Shown: positions 53,529 through 63,931 of the stretch, one piece after another
Position numbering within the stretch: position 1 is the first letter of the stretch
Layout of the letters: each line of letters opens with the position of its first letter
Source of the DNA: Deinococcus actinosclerus
Lineage (GTDB): Bacteria; Deinococcota; Deinococci; Deinococcales; Deinococcaceae
Assembly (NCBI RefSeq): GCF_001507665.1
Contig: NZ_CP013910.1
Location: forward strand, 2,293,501 to 2,357,500
Direction of reading: 5' to 3'
DNA length: 64,000 bases
Position numbers and translations under genes: made by a program
The notes under the pieces: generated by a model
What the model saw: the letters and a program-made list of their open reading frames with translations, nothing else
Database searches by the model: none
Told to the model about the DNA's origin: nothing

Positions 53529-54251
53529 ATGCTGGGCGTCGAGAACCTGACAGTCAAATACGGCCCGCAGACGGCGCTGGAGCGCGCCAGCGTGCGCTTC
53601 GAGGCGGGATCGTTCAGCGCGATCATCGGCCCGAACGGCGCGGGCAAGAGCACCCTCCTGAAGACCCTGGTGGGCCTGCTGCCCGATCCCGAAGGCGCCG
53701 TGCGCTTCGACCCGGGCCACACTGCGCGCGGCTGCATCAGTTACGTGCCGCAGCAGCAGACGCTCGACTGGGGCTTCCCCGTGACCGTCTGGGACGTCGC
53801 CATGATGGGCCGCACGGGTCGCCTGGGCTGGCTGCGCTGGCCGGGCCGGAAAGATAGGCAGATCGTGGAGGACGCCCTGAAGGAGACCGGCGTGTTCGAC
53901 CTGCGGGGGCGCCACATCGGCGCGCTGTCCGGCGGGCAGCGGCAGCGGGTGCTGCTGGCCCGCATGCTGGCCCGCCAGGGCCACCTGCTGCTGCTGGACG
54001 AACCCCTGACCGGCGTGGACGCCGCCACGCAGGAGACCCTGATGGCCCTCCTGCGGCGGCAGGCCGACAAGGGGCGCGCCGTCGTGATGGTCACGCACGA
54101 CCTCGAACAGGCGCGGCGCTGGTGCGACCACCTCGTGCTCGTCAACCGCCGCGTGGTCGCGGACGGCACGCCCGAGCAGGTGTACACCACCCAGAACATC
54201 GAGGCGACGTTCAGCACCAGTTTCCTGGGCCACACGCACGCCGAGGCGTGA
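53529..54251 (+). CDS. znuC: Zinc ABC transporter ATP-binding protein ZnuC
   Basis: A 240-aa ABC ATPase with Walker [10 protein letters not shown], signature [13 protein letters not shown] and Walker [13 protein letters not shown]. It matches the metal ABC transporter group (ZnuC/MntB), with [22 protein letters not shown] 53529 is preceded by TATGCT with 6 nt spacing, so it may have its own leaderless promoter after the znuA terminator. It works with ZnuA and ZnuB. Confidence 0.92.
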   Translation: MLGVENLTVKYGPQTALERASVRFEAGSFSAIIGPNGAGKSTLLKTLVGLLPDPEGAVRFDPGHTARGCISYVPQQQTLDWGFPVTVWDVAMMGRTGRLGWLRWPGRKDRQIVEDALKETGVFDLRGRHIGALSGGQRQRVLLARMLARQGHLLLLDEPLTGVDAATQETLMALLRRQADKGRAVVMVTHDLEQARRWCDHLVLVNRRVVADGTPEQVYTTQNIEATFSTSFLGHTHAEA

Positions 54252-54327
54252 GGTGGATGGGTGATGGTTGAAAGATGATGGATGACACACCCGGCCTGAC
54301 CACCTTCCCGCACCTTCGAGGACTCCC

Positions 54328-55137
54328 GTGTACCTGCTGACCGACCCCCTGCAATTCGACTTCTTCACCCGCGCGCTGCTCGCCGTGGTGCTCGTCAGCG
54401 TCCTGTGCGCCCTCGTCGGCGCGTGGGTGGTGCTGCGCGGCCTCAGTTACATCGGGGACGCCATGAGCCACGCCGTGTTCCCCGGCATCGTCGGCGCGTT
54501 CCTGATGAAAGGCAACCTCCTCGTCGGCGCACTCATCGCGGCCGTCCTCACCGCGCTGGGCATCGGCGCCATCGGGCGGCGCAGCGGCCTGAAGCAGGAC
54601 AGCGCCATCGGCATCGTGTTCGTCGGGATGTTCGCGCTGGGCATCGTCATGCTGTCGCGCGCCCCGACCTTCACCACCGACCTCAGCAACTTCCTGATCG
54701 GCAACCCCCTGGGCGTCACGCCCGCCGACCTGTGGGGCGCGCTGGCCGTCACGGTCGTCGTCGGCGGCATCCTCACCGCCGTCCAGAAGGAACTCCTGCT
54801 CGCGTCCTTCGACCCCACCGAGGCCCGCGCCGTCGGCCTCCCGGTGCGCCGTCTCGAGAGCCTGCTGCTGATCCTCATCGGTCTCGTCGTCGTGCTGACC
54901 GTGCAGCTCGTCGGCACGACCCTCAGCGTCAGCCTGCTCATCACGTCCAGCGCCGCCGCGCGCCTGCTCGCCCGCAGCCTCAGGAAGATGATGCTCCTCG
55001 CCGCCGCGCTGGGCACGGTCGGCGGCGTCACCGGCCTGTACCTCAGCTACTACCAGGACACCGCCCCCGGCGCGACCATCGTCCTCGTGAACACCGCCGT
55101 CTTCCTGCTCGCCCTGGCGTTCCGCAGGCGGGAATAG
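54328..55137 (+). CDS. znuB: Zinc ABC transporter permease ZnuB
   Basis: A 269-aa permease of the ABC-3 metal family with about eight TM helices. It has the conserved N-terminal segment [23 protein letters not shown] and the loop [16 protein letters not shown] 54328 has GAGGA upstream. The 76-nt gap after znuC carries a short GGATG/GATGATGG repeat but no hairpin. It completes the ZnuABC importer. Confidence 0.92.
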   Translation: MYLLTDPLQFDFFTRALLAVVLVSVLCALVGAWVVLRGLSYIGDAMSHAVFPGIVGAFLMKGNLLVGALIAAVLTALGIGAIGRRSGLKQDSAIGIVFVGMFALGIVMLSRAPTFTTDLSNFLIGNPLGVTPADLWGALAVTVVVGGILTAVQKELLLASFDPTEARAVGLPVRRLESLLLILIGLVVVLTVQLVGTTLSVSLLITSSAAARLLARSLRKMMLLAAALGTVGGVTGLYLSYYQDTAPGATIVLVNTAVFLLALAFRRRE

Positions 55138-55150
55138 CGGGCCATCCCGG

Positions 55151-55195
55151 CAGGAAGCAGGGCAGGAGGTTGCATCCCTCCTGCCCTGCTTCCTG
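55151..55195. terminator. 19-bp perfect inverted repeat after znuB
   Basis: Arms 55151-55169 and 55177-55195 are perfectly complementary around a 7-nt loop. Bidirectional terminator between the convergent znuB and oxidoreductase genes. Confidence 0.88.
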
Positions 55196-55293
55196 TGGTG
55201 CCCCTGACCGGCGCGCGTGCCAGGGCTCTCCAGGGTCCGCTGCGGTCAGCCCCGAAGCGCAGGGAGGGCGGTCCGGTCCCGCCCGCCCTGCCC

Positions 55294-56307
55294 TCAGAGT
55301 TTGACGATCATCTTGCCGGTGTTCTGGCCCTGCAACAGGCCCATGAACGCGGCGGGCGTCTGGTCGATGCCGTCCACGACGGTCTCATCGAATTTCAGTT
55401 CGCCGCTGGCGATCCAGCCACCGACTTCCTGCGCGAAGGTGTCGAACAGGTCGTAGTGCGGCCCGACGAGGAAGCCGCGCAGCGTGAGCTGCTTGCCGAT
55501 GACCTGCACGAGGTTGCGGGGGGCGGGCGTGGGTTCGGTGGCGTTGTACTGGCTGATCATGCCGCAGATGGCGGCGCGGCCGTGCGGGCGCATGGCGCTG
55601 ATGGCGGCTTCCAGGTGCTCGCCGCCCACGTTGTCGAAGTACACGTCGATCCCGTCGGGCGCAGCGGCTTTCAGCTGTTCAGCGACCGGGCCGCCTTTGT
55701 AGTTGAAGGCCGCGTCGAAGCGCAGGGTGTCGGTCAGGTGGCGCACCTTGTCGGCGCTGCCGGCGCTGCCGATCACGCGCGAGGCACCCTTCAGGCGGGC
55801 GATCTGCCCGACGGCGCTGCCCACGGCTCCGGCCGCGCCGGACACGAACACCACGTCACCGGCCTTGAATTCCGCCACGCGCAGCAGGCCGGCGTAGGCG
55901 GTCAGGCCGGGCATGCCCAGCACGCCCAGGTACGCGCTGAGGGGCACGCCGGGCAGTTCGGGCAGCACCTTCACGCGCTTGGCGTCGATGTTGGCGTGGG
56001 TGCGCCAGCCCTGATCGTGCAGGACGTGCGCGCCGACCGGCACGCTGGCGTCCTCGCTGTGCGTGACGACGCCCACCGCGCCGCCGGTCATGGTCTCGCC
56101 GATGGCGAAGGGCGCGGCGTAGCTCTTGGCGTCGTTCATGCGGCCGCGCATGTACGGATCGACCGTCAGGTAGAGGTTGCGGACCTGGATCTGCCCGGCG
56201 GCGGGCGCGGCCAGGGTCAGGTCCACGAGGTTGAAGTCGCTGTCCCTGGGAGCGCCGACGGGACGGGCGGCGAGTTGCACTTCGCGTGAGGTCGTCATGC
56301 CGGCCAC
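55294..56307 (-). CDS. NADP-dependent oxidoreductase (zinc-free MDR, leukotriene/curcumin-reductase type)
   Basis: A 337-aa medium-chain reductase of the YncB/LTB4DH subgroup. It has N-terminal YLTVDPYMRGRMND, the NADP motif FVSGAAGAVGSAVGQIA, then FDAAFNYKGG, YFDNVGG and FDTFAQEVGGW. Cysteine zinc ligands are absent, as in this subgroup, which reduces alpha,beta-unsaturated carbonyls with NADPH. GTG 56307 has GAGGG 6 nt upstream; ATG 56298 is an alternative start. Confidence 0.88.
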   Translation of the reverse strand: MAGMTTSREVQLAARPVGAPRDSDFNLVDLTLAAPAAGQIQVRNLYLTVDPYMRGRMNDAKSYAAPFAIGETMTGGAVGVVTHSEDASVPVGAHVLHDQGWRTHANIDAKRVKVLPELPGVPLSAYLGVLGMPGLTAYAGLLRVAEFKAGDVVFVSGAAGAVGSAVGQIARLKGASRVIGSAGSADKVRHLTDTLRFDAAFNYKGGPVAEQLKAAAPDGIDVYFDNVGGEHLEAAISAMRPHGRAAICGMISQYNATEPTPAPRNLVQVIGKQLTLRGFLVGPHYDLFDTFAQEVGGWIASGELKFDETVVDGIDQTPAAFMGLLQGQNTGKMIVKL

Positions 56308-56395
56308 TGTGCGCCCTCATGAGAGGGCCGGATGGTAAGCGCGGTGACGTTGAATCGGTCACGGGCGCCCGGACACCCGGCCCCAAGCCCCTGAC

Positions 56396-57583
<1,188 letters not shown>

Positions 57584-57626
57584 CCGCGCATTCTACGAAG
57601 GTGAGCCCGCGCGGGCGGGCAGACCT

Positions 57627-57980
57627 TCAGACCAGCCGCAGCGCGGCTTCCAGAACGAAGCAGGTCGCCCCCGCTGTCCCGAGCCGCAGGATCAACGGCC
57701 AGGGCAACCCCGCGCCGCGCCCCCCGCGTCCCAGACCGGCACCTGTGGCCGCGTCCACCTCAGCGGACTGGTACGCGCCCCAGGTGATCAGACCTGCCAG
57801 CACCACCAATAGGATGCCCGTACGGTCCACCCACGCCGCGCCGTGCGCGGGCACCCAGCCGCCCAGGCTCAGGCCGATCAGGGAGGCCAGGACGCCCAGT
57901 CCGGCGCCCTGGCCCGCGAGGGTGCGCAGGGCCTGGGCGCCGGACTGTGGCTGGAGGGTGGACGCAGGAGGTCGCAGCAT
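57627..57980 (-). CDS. Small membrane protein of unknown function
   Basis: A 117-aa protein with three hydrophobic segments (LAGQGAGLGVLASLIGLSL, TGILLVVLAGLITWGAY and LILRLGTAGATCFVLEAAL). No family recognised. ATG 57980 is chosen; an in-frame GTG lies 6 nt upstream. It sits between the nitroreductase and the PLP enzyme on the same strand. Confidence 0.6.
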   Translation of the reverse strand: MLRPPASTLQPQSGAQALRTLAGQGAGLGVLASLIGLSLGGWVPAHGAAWVDRTGILLVVLAGLITWGAYQSAEVDAATGAGLGRGGRGAGLPWPLILRLGTAGATCFVLEAALRLV

Positions 57981-58004
57981 GCCCACCGGTACGTGACGCG
58001 ACCC

Positions 58005-58790
58005 TTACTCGTTCCCGGCCCAGAGGCCCTGGCGCTTGAGGGCCGCGACGAGGCCGGGTTCGCGTTTCTCCATGCCGCCGCCCTGCCCGAAGTACGCGGT
58101 CAGCAGGCGCGCCCAGTCGCCGGGCTGGCCATTGCGCGCCGCGATGGGATTCATGACCTCGGTGGCGTGGCGGATCTCGTCGTCGGTGCCGTCGTGGTAC
58201 GTGTCGGTGTGGATGACGAGGGGCCGGGGCACGCGGGGGCGGTACGGGGCGTGCTCGGCGGGGCGGCCGATGGTGAGCGCCGCGAAGGGCAGGACGCCCT
58301 GCGGGAGGTTCAGCTCGTCGATGATGCCCTCCAGGCCGTTCAGCACCCCGCCGATCCAGCAGCCCTGGTAGCCGAGCATCTCGGCGGCGGTCAGGAGGTT
58401 CGTCCCGGCCATGACGGCGTCCCCGATGCCGAAGTGCACGGCGATCGCGGGCCACGTACCTGTCTCCTGCCCGGCGACCTCCAGCACCCGCTGGACGCGG
58501 CGCACGTCGGCGCACACGACGAAGGCCTCGCTGGCGGTGGCGATATGCGCGTTCGTGGTGAGGTCCGCCACGCGGGCGCGCAGGTCGGGGCGGGTGATGC
58601 GGATCAGGGAGTACAGCTGCGCGGTCGCGTCGGTCGGGGCGCGCTGTGCGGCGTGCAGGATGACGTCCAGGTGCTCGTCCGGCATCGGCAGGGGCGTGCC
58701 GTCCTCATGGGTCTCGTACTGGCGGACGGTGCGGTGCGCGTCGTAGAAGGCGCGGACGTCCTCGGGGCGGCGGTGGCGTTCATCGGTCAT
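58005..58790 (-). CDS. NADPH-dependent nitroreductase-family oxidoreductase
   Basis: A 261-aa flavoprotein of the NfsA/FRP-like nitroreductase family. The N-terminal AFYDAHRTVRQYETHE has the FMN-binding Arg, with HAAQRAPTDATAQLYSLI next. It continues TAAEMLGYQGCWIGGVLN and ends with a longer C-terminal arm typical of the ~250-residue NADPH-type enzymes. It reduces quinones or nitroaromatics. ATG 58790 follows TATGCT by 7 nt, a leaderless start. Confidence 0.87.
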   Translation of the reverse strand: MTDERHRRPEDVRAFYDAHRTVRQYETHEDGTPLPMPDEHLDVILHAAQRAPTDATAQLYSLIRITRPDLRARVADLTTNAHIATASEAFVVCADVRRVQRVLEVAGQETGTWPAIAVHFGIGDAVMAGTNLLTAAEMLGYQGCWIGGVLNGLEGIIDELNLPQGVLPFAALTIGRPAEHAPYRPRVPRPLVIHTDTYHDGTDDEIRHATEVMNPIAARNGQPGDWARLLTAYFGQGGGMEKREPGLVAALKRQGLWAGNE

Positions 58791-58912
58791 GCGGCGCAGC
58801 ATACCTGCCCCGACCGGCCCGGAAGTGCGGGAGGCGCGACAGAACGCCACCCTCCCCGCGCGGGGCGGCAGAGGGTGGTCGCCGGGGGTGCGGCCGTGGT
58901 GAGCGGCTGTGG

Positions 58913-59443
58913 CTAGCGGCTGGCCTGCCACGCGAGCAGCACGGTCAGGACGGCCCCGATGCCCATGACGCTCAGGGCCTGCACGCGGGTCTTCTTGAGG
59001 TACAGCAGGATGCCCAGCCCGGTCAGCGAGATCACGGTCAGGAACGCGCCGCTCAGGTCGATGACCCACTTCCAGGCGGGGCTGGCGTCGCGGCCCTTGT
59101 GCAGGTCGTTCATGACCGCCACGGCGCCCTGTTCCAGGATGGTGGTCTCGTACGTGCCGGTCTTCACGTCGATGACGGTGTCGGCGCTGTAGCCGGGCGC
59201 CAGGAAGGAGATGTCGGCCTGCTGGTCGTCCGCGCGGGGGGCGCTGGCGCGGCCCCTCAGGCCCTGCTGGGCGCGCAGTTCCTCCGCGACGGTCAGCCAG
59301 TCCGGCTGGCCGTTCTTGATCCACCCGCCCGGGAGGGTGCCCGACACGGTGCGCGTGACGTCCTTCGTGCCGAACACCCAGTCCGGGTGGTTCAGGGTGA
59401 TGCCGGTCAGGCTGAAGAACAGCACGACGAGCAGGCTGATCAT
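58913..59443 (-). CDS. PepSY-associated TM-helix protein, start uncertain
   Basis: A 176-aa protein from ATG 59443. It has TM helix 1 (MISLLVVLFFSLTGITLNH), an external PepSY-like part containing DVKTGTYETTIL and MNDLHKGRDASPAWKWVID, and C-terminal TM helices. The family normally has a W-x-H segment before TM1. Here LWLRWAHTYTS lies just upstream in the same frame, but no ATG/GTG/TTG codon precedes it, only CTG (59494, 59470). The frame is open back to the TGA of the DUF2271 gene. Part of a PepSY-DUF2271-ApbE redox cluster. Confidence 0.72.
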   Translation of the reverse strand: MISLLVVLFFSLTGITLNHPDWVFGTKDVTRTVSGTLPGGWIKNGQPDWLTVAEELRAQQGLRGRASAPRADDQQADISFLAPGYSADTVIDVKTGTYETTILEQGAVAVMNDLHKGRDASPAWKWVIDLSGAFLTVISLTGLGILLYLKKTRVQALSVMGIGAVLTVLLAWQASR

Positions 59444-59545
59444 GCTGGTGTACGTGTGCGCCCAGCGCAGCCAGAGGTTCGTGCGGGCCTTCAGCGTGCG
59501 CGGTCGGGGGCGGGCCGGGCAGCCACTGCCCCGGCCCCGCCCGGC

Positions 59546-60103
59546 TCAGGCTTTGCCGAAAGCGACACTGGCCGCCTCGATGTCGTTGTCGGCGCTCAGG
59601 GTCTTCTTGAAGGCTGCCGTGCCCACCGTGATCTTCTCGCGCACCAGCGAGTACGGGCCGTGCTCGCGGGCCGCTTCCACGCACACGTAGTACGTGCCCT
59701 GCGCGGCCAGGGCGCCCTTATCGGTCTTGCCGTCCCACGCGACCGCGTACGTGCCCGGGTTGCGGGTGGCGCTGCTGACGGTCGTCAGAAGGTCGGCGTT
59801 GCCCCGGTACCAGCGGCGCAGTTCGGACAGCCAGCGGGGGTTCATGCGCGACTGCTGCACCCACACGGTCAGGTTCCGGACGGTGTTCCCGGATTCGTCC
59901 TCGATCCACACGGCCACGTAGGGGCGTTTCACGCGCCCGGTGGCTTTCGTGGCGACTGTGAAGGCCACGTCCAGGCTCATGCCGGCAGGCCACTTCTTGG
60001 CGGTGGCGGCGGCGGCAGCCTGGGCGGGGGTGAAGCGGGCGACGGTCAGGGCGGCGGCGGTCAGGCCGAGGCGGTTCAGAAAGCGGCGGCGCGTGTGGGT
60101 CAT
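59546..60103 (-). CDS. DUF2271 protein exported by Tat, candidate flavinylated protein
   Basis: A 185-aa protein. ATG 60103 lies 8 nt after GGAGG. The twin-arginine signal TRRRFLNRLG and an AQA cleavage region indicate export by Tat. The mature part is an Ig-like DUF2271 domain (YVAVWIEDESGNTVRNLTVW, GTYAVAWDGKTDKG). S110-S111-A112-T113 resembles the [ST][GS]AT site to which ApbE attaches FMN. The ApbE gene is directly upstream and a PepSY TM protein downstream, supporting an extracytoplasmic electron-transfer role. Confidence 0.8.
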   Translation of the reverse strand: MTHTRRRFLNRLGLTAAALTVARFTPAQAAAAATAKKWPAGMSLDVAFTVATKATGRVKRPYVAVWIEDESGNTVRNLTVWVQQSRMNPRWLSELRRWYRGNADLLTTVSSATRNPGTYAVAWDGKTDKGALAAQGTYYVCVEAAREHGPYSLVREKITVGTAAFKKTLSADNDIEAASVAFGKA

Positions 60104-60141
60104 GGGGTGGATCCTCCTGCGGGCAGGGTGGCGCCGCCCCG

Positions 60142-61155
60142 TTAGCGGGCGGTTAACAGGGGCCGCGCGCCGCGTCCCGGCCCGGCCGCGAGGGCCGCGC
60201 CGCGCCAGCCGGGCGAGGCGTGCCGCTGGCCGTCGGCCGTGATGATCAGCGCCTCGCACTCGGGCAGGCCCGCGAGCAGTTGCAGACCCGCGCGGACGTC
60301 CAGAACACTCAGGACCGTCGCGAGGGCGTCGGCGGTCACGCACTCGGGGGCGGTGACGGTCACGCCCGGCACGTCCTGCACCGGCTGCCCAGAGCGGGGA
60401 TCAAGGACGTGCGAGTAGTGGACCGCGCCGATCCGGACTCCCCGGTGGGCCTGCCCGCTGGTGGCCAGGGCGCCGCCGCGCACCTGCACCCGCGCGGCGG
60501 GCGGGGCGTCGTCCCGGGCCGTGAAGGGATCGGCGATCAGCACGTTCACGCGGGCCGGTCCGGTCACGCGCAGGTCGCCCCCGGCGTTGATCAGGACGCT
60601 CCGGACCCCCGCGCCGCGCGTGGCGGCCAGTACCGCCCGGTCCACGATGTACCCCTTGGCCAGGGCGTTCAGTCCCAGGGGACCGCTGGCGTGCAGGGTG
60701 GCGCTGCCGTCGGCGTGCAGCGTCCAGGGCGCGGCCCGCAGGGCGCTGACCTGCCGGGCCAGCGCGGCCTCGCTGGGCCGCTGACCGGTCGCGGCGGCCT
60801 GCTGCCACAGCTGGCCCAGGGCGTCCGCGCCCGGGTGGAACGCCCCGCCGCTCAGGGCGCGCCAGTGGTCCGCGAGCCGCAGGACATGCTGGAGTTCCAG
60901 GCTCAGCGCGACGTGGGTGGCGCCGGGCCGAGCCTGCCAGCGGCACAGTTCGCTGCCGGGGTCGAAGCGGTTGAAGATCAGGGTCAGCCGCTCGATCTCG
61001 GCCAGGGCCGCCTGCTCCGCCGCCTCGGCCTGCGCGGCCGTGCGGGCGACCACCTGCACCTCCACCTCGGTGCCCAGCAGGCGCTCGTAGGTGGTGTGCA
61101 GCCGGTGGGGGGGCCGCAGGACGGCACGCAGGGCACTGGAGATCACGTGCCGCAT
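60142..61155 (-). CDS. apbE: FAD:protein FMN transferase (ApbE)
   Basis: A 337-aa ApbE: LLGTEVEVQVVA, FNRFDPGSELCRWQ, LGLNALAKGYIVDRA, VLINAGGDLRVTG, HVLDPRSGQPV and TADALATVLSVLD cover the FAD- and metal-binding motifs. It transfers FMN from FAD to a Ser/Thr of target proteins outside the cytoplasm. No clear signal peptide or lipobox is seen at the N-terminus, which is unusual. It heads the cluster with DUF2271 and PepSY proteins. A GTG nine bases downstream is an alternative start. Confidence 0.9.
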   Translation of the reverse strand: MRHVISSALRAVLRPPHRLHTTYERLLGTEVEVQVVARTAAQAEAAEQAALAEIERLTLIFNRFDPGSELCRWQARPGATHVALSLELQHVLRLADHWRALSGGAFHPGADALGQLWQQAAATGQRPSEAALARQVSALRAAPWTLHADGSATLHASGPLGLNALAKGYIVDRAVLAATRGAGVRSVLINAGGDLRVTGPARVNVLIADPFTARDDAPPAARVQVRGGALATSGQAHRGVRIGAVHYSHVLDPRSGQPVQDVPGVTVTAPECVTADALATVLSVLDVRAGLQLLAGLPECEALIITADGQRHASPGWRGAALAAGPGRGARPLLTAR

Positions 61156-61237
61156 TCTGCGCTGGCTTTCTGACCGGTGCGTTAAAATGTGACCAGAGCC
61201 ACGAGGAAGAGGTAGAGACCACCCAGGGGCGTGACGC

Positions 61238-61543
61238 TCAGGCCGGCTGACGGCTGGCGACGTTGAAGATCAGCGCGATGAGGAGCAGGTCCAGCGCCCA
61301 GCTGACCGGGCGGCGCAGCCGCGGATCACGGCGGGCACGCAGGAGCTGCACGCCCAGGCGCGCCAGCAGCAGCCCGCCGATCAGGTACGGACTGGGGGCA
61401 ACGCCGCCGGTCACGAGCGGCCAGAGCAGCAGCGCGGCCAGTACGGCCAGCAGCAGGAAACTCAGGGCCGTCAGCGCGTCCGGGGTGGGGCGGCGGCCCG
61501 GCTGGTCAGGCGTGGGGTCGGGCGGGGTCGTCACGCGCTGCAT
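61238..61543 (-). CDS. Small membrane protein of unknown function
   Basis: A 101-aa protein with a Pro-rich cytoplasmic N-terminus and three hydrophobic helices (ALSFLLLAVLAALLLWPLV, YLIGGLLLARLGVQLL and SWALDLLLIALIFNVAS). No family recognised. It precedes the ApbE cluster on the same strand at 82 nt and could be its first gene. The start may be GTG at codon 4. Confidence 0.6.
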   Translation of the reverse strand: MQRVTTPPDPTPDQPGRRPTPDALTALSFLLLAVLAALLLWPLVTGGVAPSPYLIGGLLLARLGVQLLRARRDPRLRRPVSWALDLLLIALIFNVASRQPA

Positions 61544-61648
61544 TCAAGCACAGGCCACCCCACCCGACTGTCCCCCACGCACGGGCCGACGGGTCAGGGC
61601 GATCCACGGGACGGCTTGGCCTCCGTGGATCGCCCTGATCTCCCCTGG

Positions 61649-63544
61649 TCAGCGGTCGTCGCTGACGATCGTCTCCCCGGTGGGCGCGAGCACCAGCACG
61701 CTGTTCGGGGGCAGGTTCAGGCGCAGGTGGTGGGTCTGCCCGTGCCAGCCTTCCTCCCTGGCGGTCAGGTCGGGCTGCTGCGTGCCGAAGCCGCCGAACT
61801 CGCCGTCGTCGGTGGAGAGCAGCAGGCGGTACGCGCCGCCCTGCGGCACCCCGACCGGGTACACGTCGCGGTACACCGGGGTCAGGTTCGCCACGACCAC
61901 GCTCCACGCGCCGCCCACCGGGTCGCGGCGGATGAAGGCGTACACGCTGTTGTCCACGTCGTCGGCGTTCACCCACAGCATGCCCTCTTCCTTCGTGTCG
62001 GCCACGTGCCAGTCCGGGCGGGTGCGGTACAGGCCGTTCAGGCGCCGCACGAGGTTCAGCACGCCCCGGTGGTCCGGGTGGTCCGCGAGGTGCCAGGGCA
62101 GGCCGGCGTCGTGGTTCCATTCGGTGGGCTGCGCGAACTCCTGCCCCATGAACAGCAGTTTCTTGCCGGGCGTGGCCCACATCAGCGCCAGGAACGCGCG
62201 GTAGCCGGCGCGCTGCGCGTACCAGTCGCCGGGCATCTTCATGACCATGCTCTTCTTCAGGTGCACGACCTCGTCGTGACTGATCGCCAGGACGTAGTTC
62301 TCGCTCGTGCGGTACACGTTGAAGAACGTCAGCGCGTGGTGGTGGTGCTTGCGCCACAGGGGGTCCTGCTCGAAGTACCCCAGGTTGTCGTTCATCCAGC
62401 CCATCGCCCACTTGTAGTCGAAGCCCAGCCCGAACGGGCTCGGGGTGGTCACGCCGGGGAACGAGGTGCTCTCCTCCGCGACGATCATGCAACCCGGGGC
62501 CATGTGATGCACGACCTCGTTCAGGCGCTTGAGGAACGCGATGGCCTCGAGGTTCTCGCGGCCGCCGTGCACGTTCGGGATCCACTCGGTGCGGGAGAAG
62601 TCGAGGTACAGCATGCTGGCGACCGCGTCCACCCGCAGGCCGTCCACGTGGAAGTCCTGCAGCCACTTCAGGGCCGAGCCGATCAGGAACATCACGACCT
62701 CGTTGCGGCCGTAGTCGAAGATGTACGTGTTCCAGTCCTGGTGGAAGCCCTTGCGGGGGTCGGCGTACTCGAACAGCGGCGTGCCGTCGAACTTCGCCAG
62801 GCCCGCGCTGTCGGTCGGGAAGTGCCCGGGCACCCAGTCCAGGATCACGCCGATGCCCAGGCCGTGCAGGTGGTTGACGAGGTACTTGAAGTCCTCCGGG
62901 CTGCCCATGCGGCTGGTCGGCGCGTAGTACCCGGTCACCTGATAGCCCCACGAGCCGTCGAAGGGGTGCTCCATGACCCCCAGCAGTTCCACGTGGGTGT
63001 AGCCCAGGAACTGCACGTACTCGCCCAGCCGGTGCGCGAGGTCGCGGTAGTTCATGAACCAGCCGTCGTCCCGGCGTGCCCAGGAGGGCAGGTGCACCTC
63101 GTAGATGCTGACCGGACGGTCGAAGCCCGCGCTGCGGTGCGCCATCCAGCCGTCGTCGGACCACGTGAACGGCTGGTCCCACACGATGCTGGCCGTGGCG
63201 GGCCGCACCTCGAAGAACGACCCGTAGGGGTCCATCTTGTCCTCGGTGCGGCCGTCCGGGCCAGTCACGCGGAACTTGTAGCGCTGCCCGTTGCGGGCCG
63301 CCGGGACGAACGCGCCCCAGAACCCGAAGTCGAGGCGCTGCATGGCGTTGTCGAAGCCGTTGTAGCCGTTGAAGTCCCCCACGACGCTGACATGGTGCGC
63401 GTTGGGGGCCCACACGCCGAACCGCACGCCCTCCACGCCATTCTCGGTGACGACGTGCGCGCCCAGCAGGTGGTCGGGCCGCACCAGGTCCGCCGTGACC
63501 AGTTTCTGCAGGTGCCCGTGATCGAGCGGAAGCGGTTCATTCAT
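61649..63544 (-). CDS. glgB: 1,4-alpha-glucan branching enzyme
   Basis: A 631-aa GH13 branching enzyme. It has an N-terminal CBM48 (FGVWAPNAHHVSVVGDFNGY), the catalytic barrel with DWVPGHFP, VDGLRVDAVASM (Asp nucleophile), MIVAEEST (Glu) and LAISHDEV (third acid), then a C-terminal beta domain. It makes alpha-1,6 branches in glycogen. The true start is ATG 63544, 7 nt after TAGACT, indicating a leaderless mRNA; the longer frame upstream is not family-like. Confidence 0.95.
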   Translation of the reverse strand: MNEPLPLDHGHLQKLVTADLVRPDHLLGAHVVTENGVEGVRFGVWAPNAHHVSVVGDFNGYNGFDNAMQRLDFGFWGAFVPAARNGQRYKFRVTGPDGRTEDKMDPYGSFFEVRPATASIVWDQPFTWSDDGWMAHRSAGFDRPVSIYEVHLPSWARRDDGWFMNYRDLAHRLGEYVQFLGYTHVELLGVMEHPFDGSWGYQVTGYYAPTSRMGSPEDFKYLVNHLHGLGIGVILDWVPGHFPTDSAGLAKFDGTPLFEYADPRKGFHQDWNTYIFDYGRNEVVMFLIGSALKWLQDFHVDGLRVDAVASMLYLDFSRTEWIPNVHGGRENLEAIAFLKRLNEVVHHMAPGCMIVAEESTSFPGVTTPSPFGLGFDYKWAMGWMNDNLGYFEQDPLWRKHHHHALTFFNVYRTSENYVLAISHDEVVHLKKSMVMKMPGDWYAQRAGYRAFLALMWATPGKKLLFMGQEFAQPTEWNHDAGLPWHLADHPDHRGVLNLVRRLNGLYRTRPDWHVADTKEEGMLWVNADDVDNSVYAFIRRDPVGGAWSVVVANLTPVYRDVYPVGVPQGGAYRLLLSTDDGEFGGFGTQQPDLTAREEGWHGQTHHLRLNLPPNSVLVLAPTGETIVSDDR

Positions 63545-63673
63545 GAAGGTCAGTCTAGCCGCGCCTCCACGGGCACGCTGAGGGCCGGTCCAGAACATGA
63601 AGGAAACGCTCAGGGCCACCCACGGCCGTCATGTGTGGCGTGAGCAGTGGTCCCCGCCGCCTATGCTGCCCCG

Positions 63674-63931
63674 GTGACGGCCACCACACCCACGACGCCC
63701 GACCTGATCCTGCCCGCCCTGGCCGACCTGCTGGGTTGCGGCGCGGACGACCTGCGCCCCCTGCTGCCGCAGCTGATCTCCGCATGGACGGCAGAGGACG
63801 GGTCGGGCGCGATTGCCCTGCGCCTCACCCCCCGCGCGGACCTGGAGGTGCTGGGCGGCGCCCGCCCCGGCCCCCGACAGACCCAGGTTGCCCTGACCCT
63901 CCTGCGGGCCTGTCCTCTGGCGCGACCCTGA
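63674..63931 (+). CDS. Small hypothetical protein divergent from glgB
   Basis: An 85-aa soluble protein, VTATTPTTPDLILPALADLL at the start, then an acidic helical part and a basic beta part. No family recognised. GTG 63674 lies 6 nt after TATGCT, the leaderless pattern, which is the main support for it being real. The remaining 69 bp to the window edge hold no visible feature. Confidence 0.5.
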   Translation: MTATTPTTPDLILPALADLLGCGADDLRPLLPQLISAWTAEDGSGAIALRLTPRADLEVLGGARPGPRQTQVALTLLRACPLARP

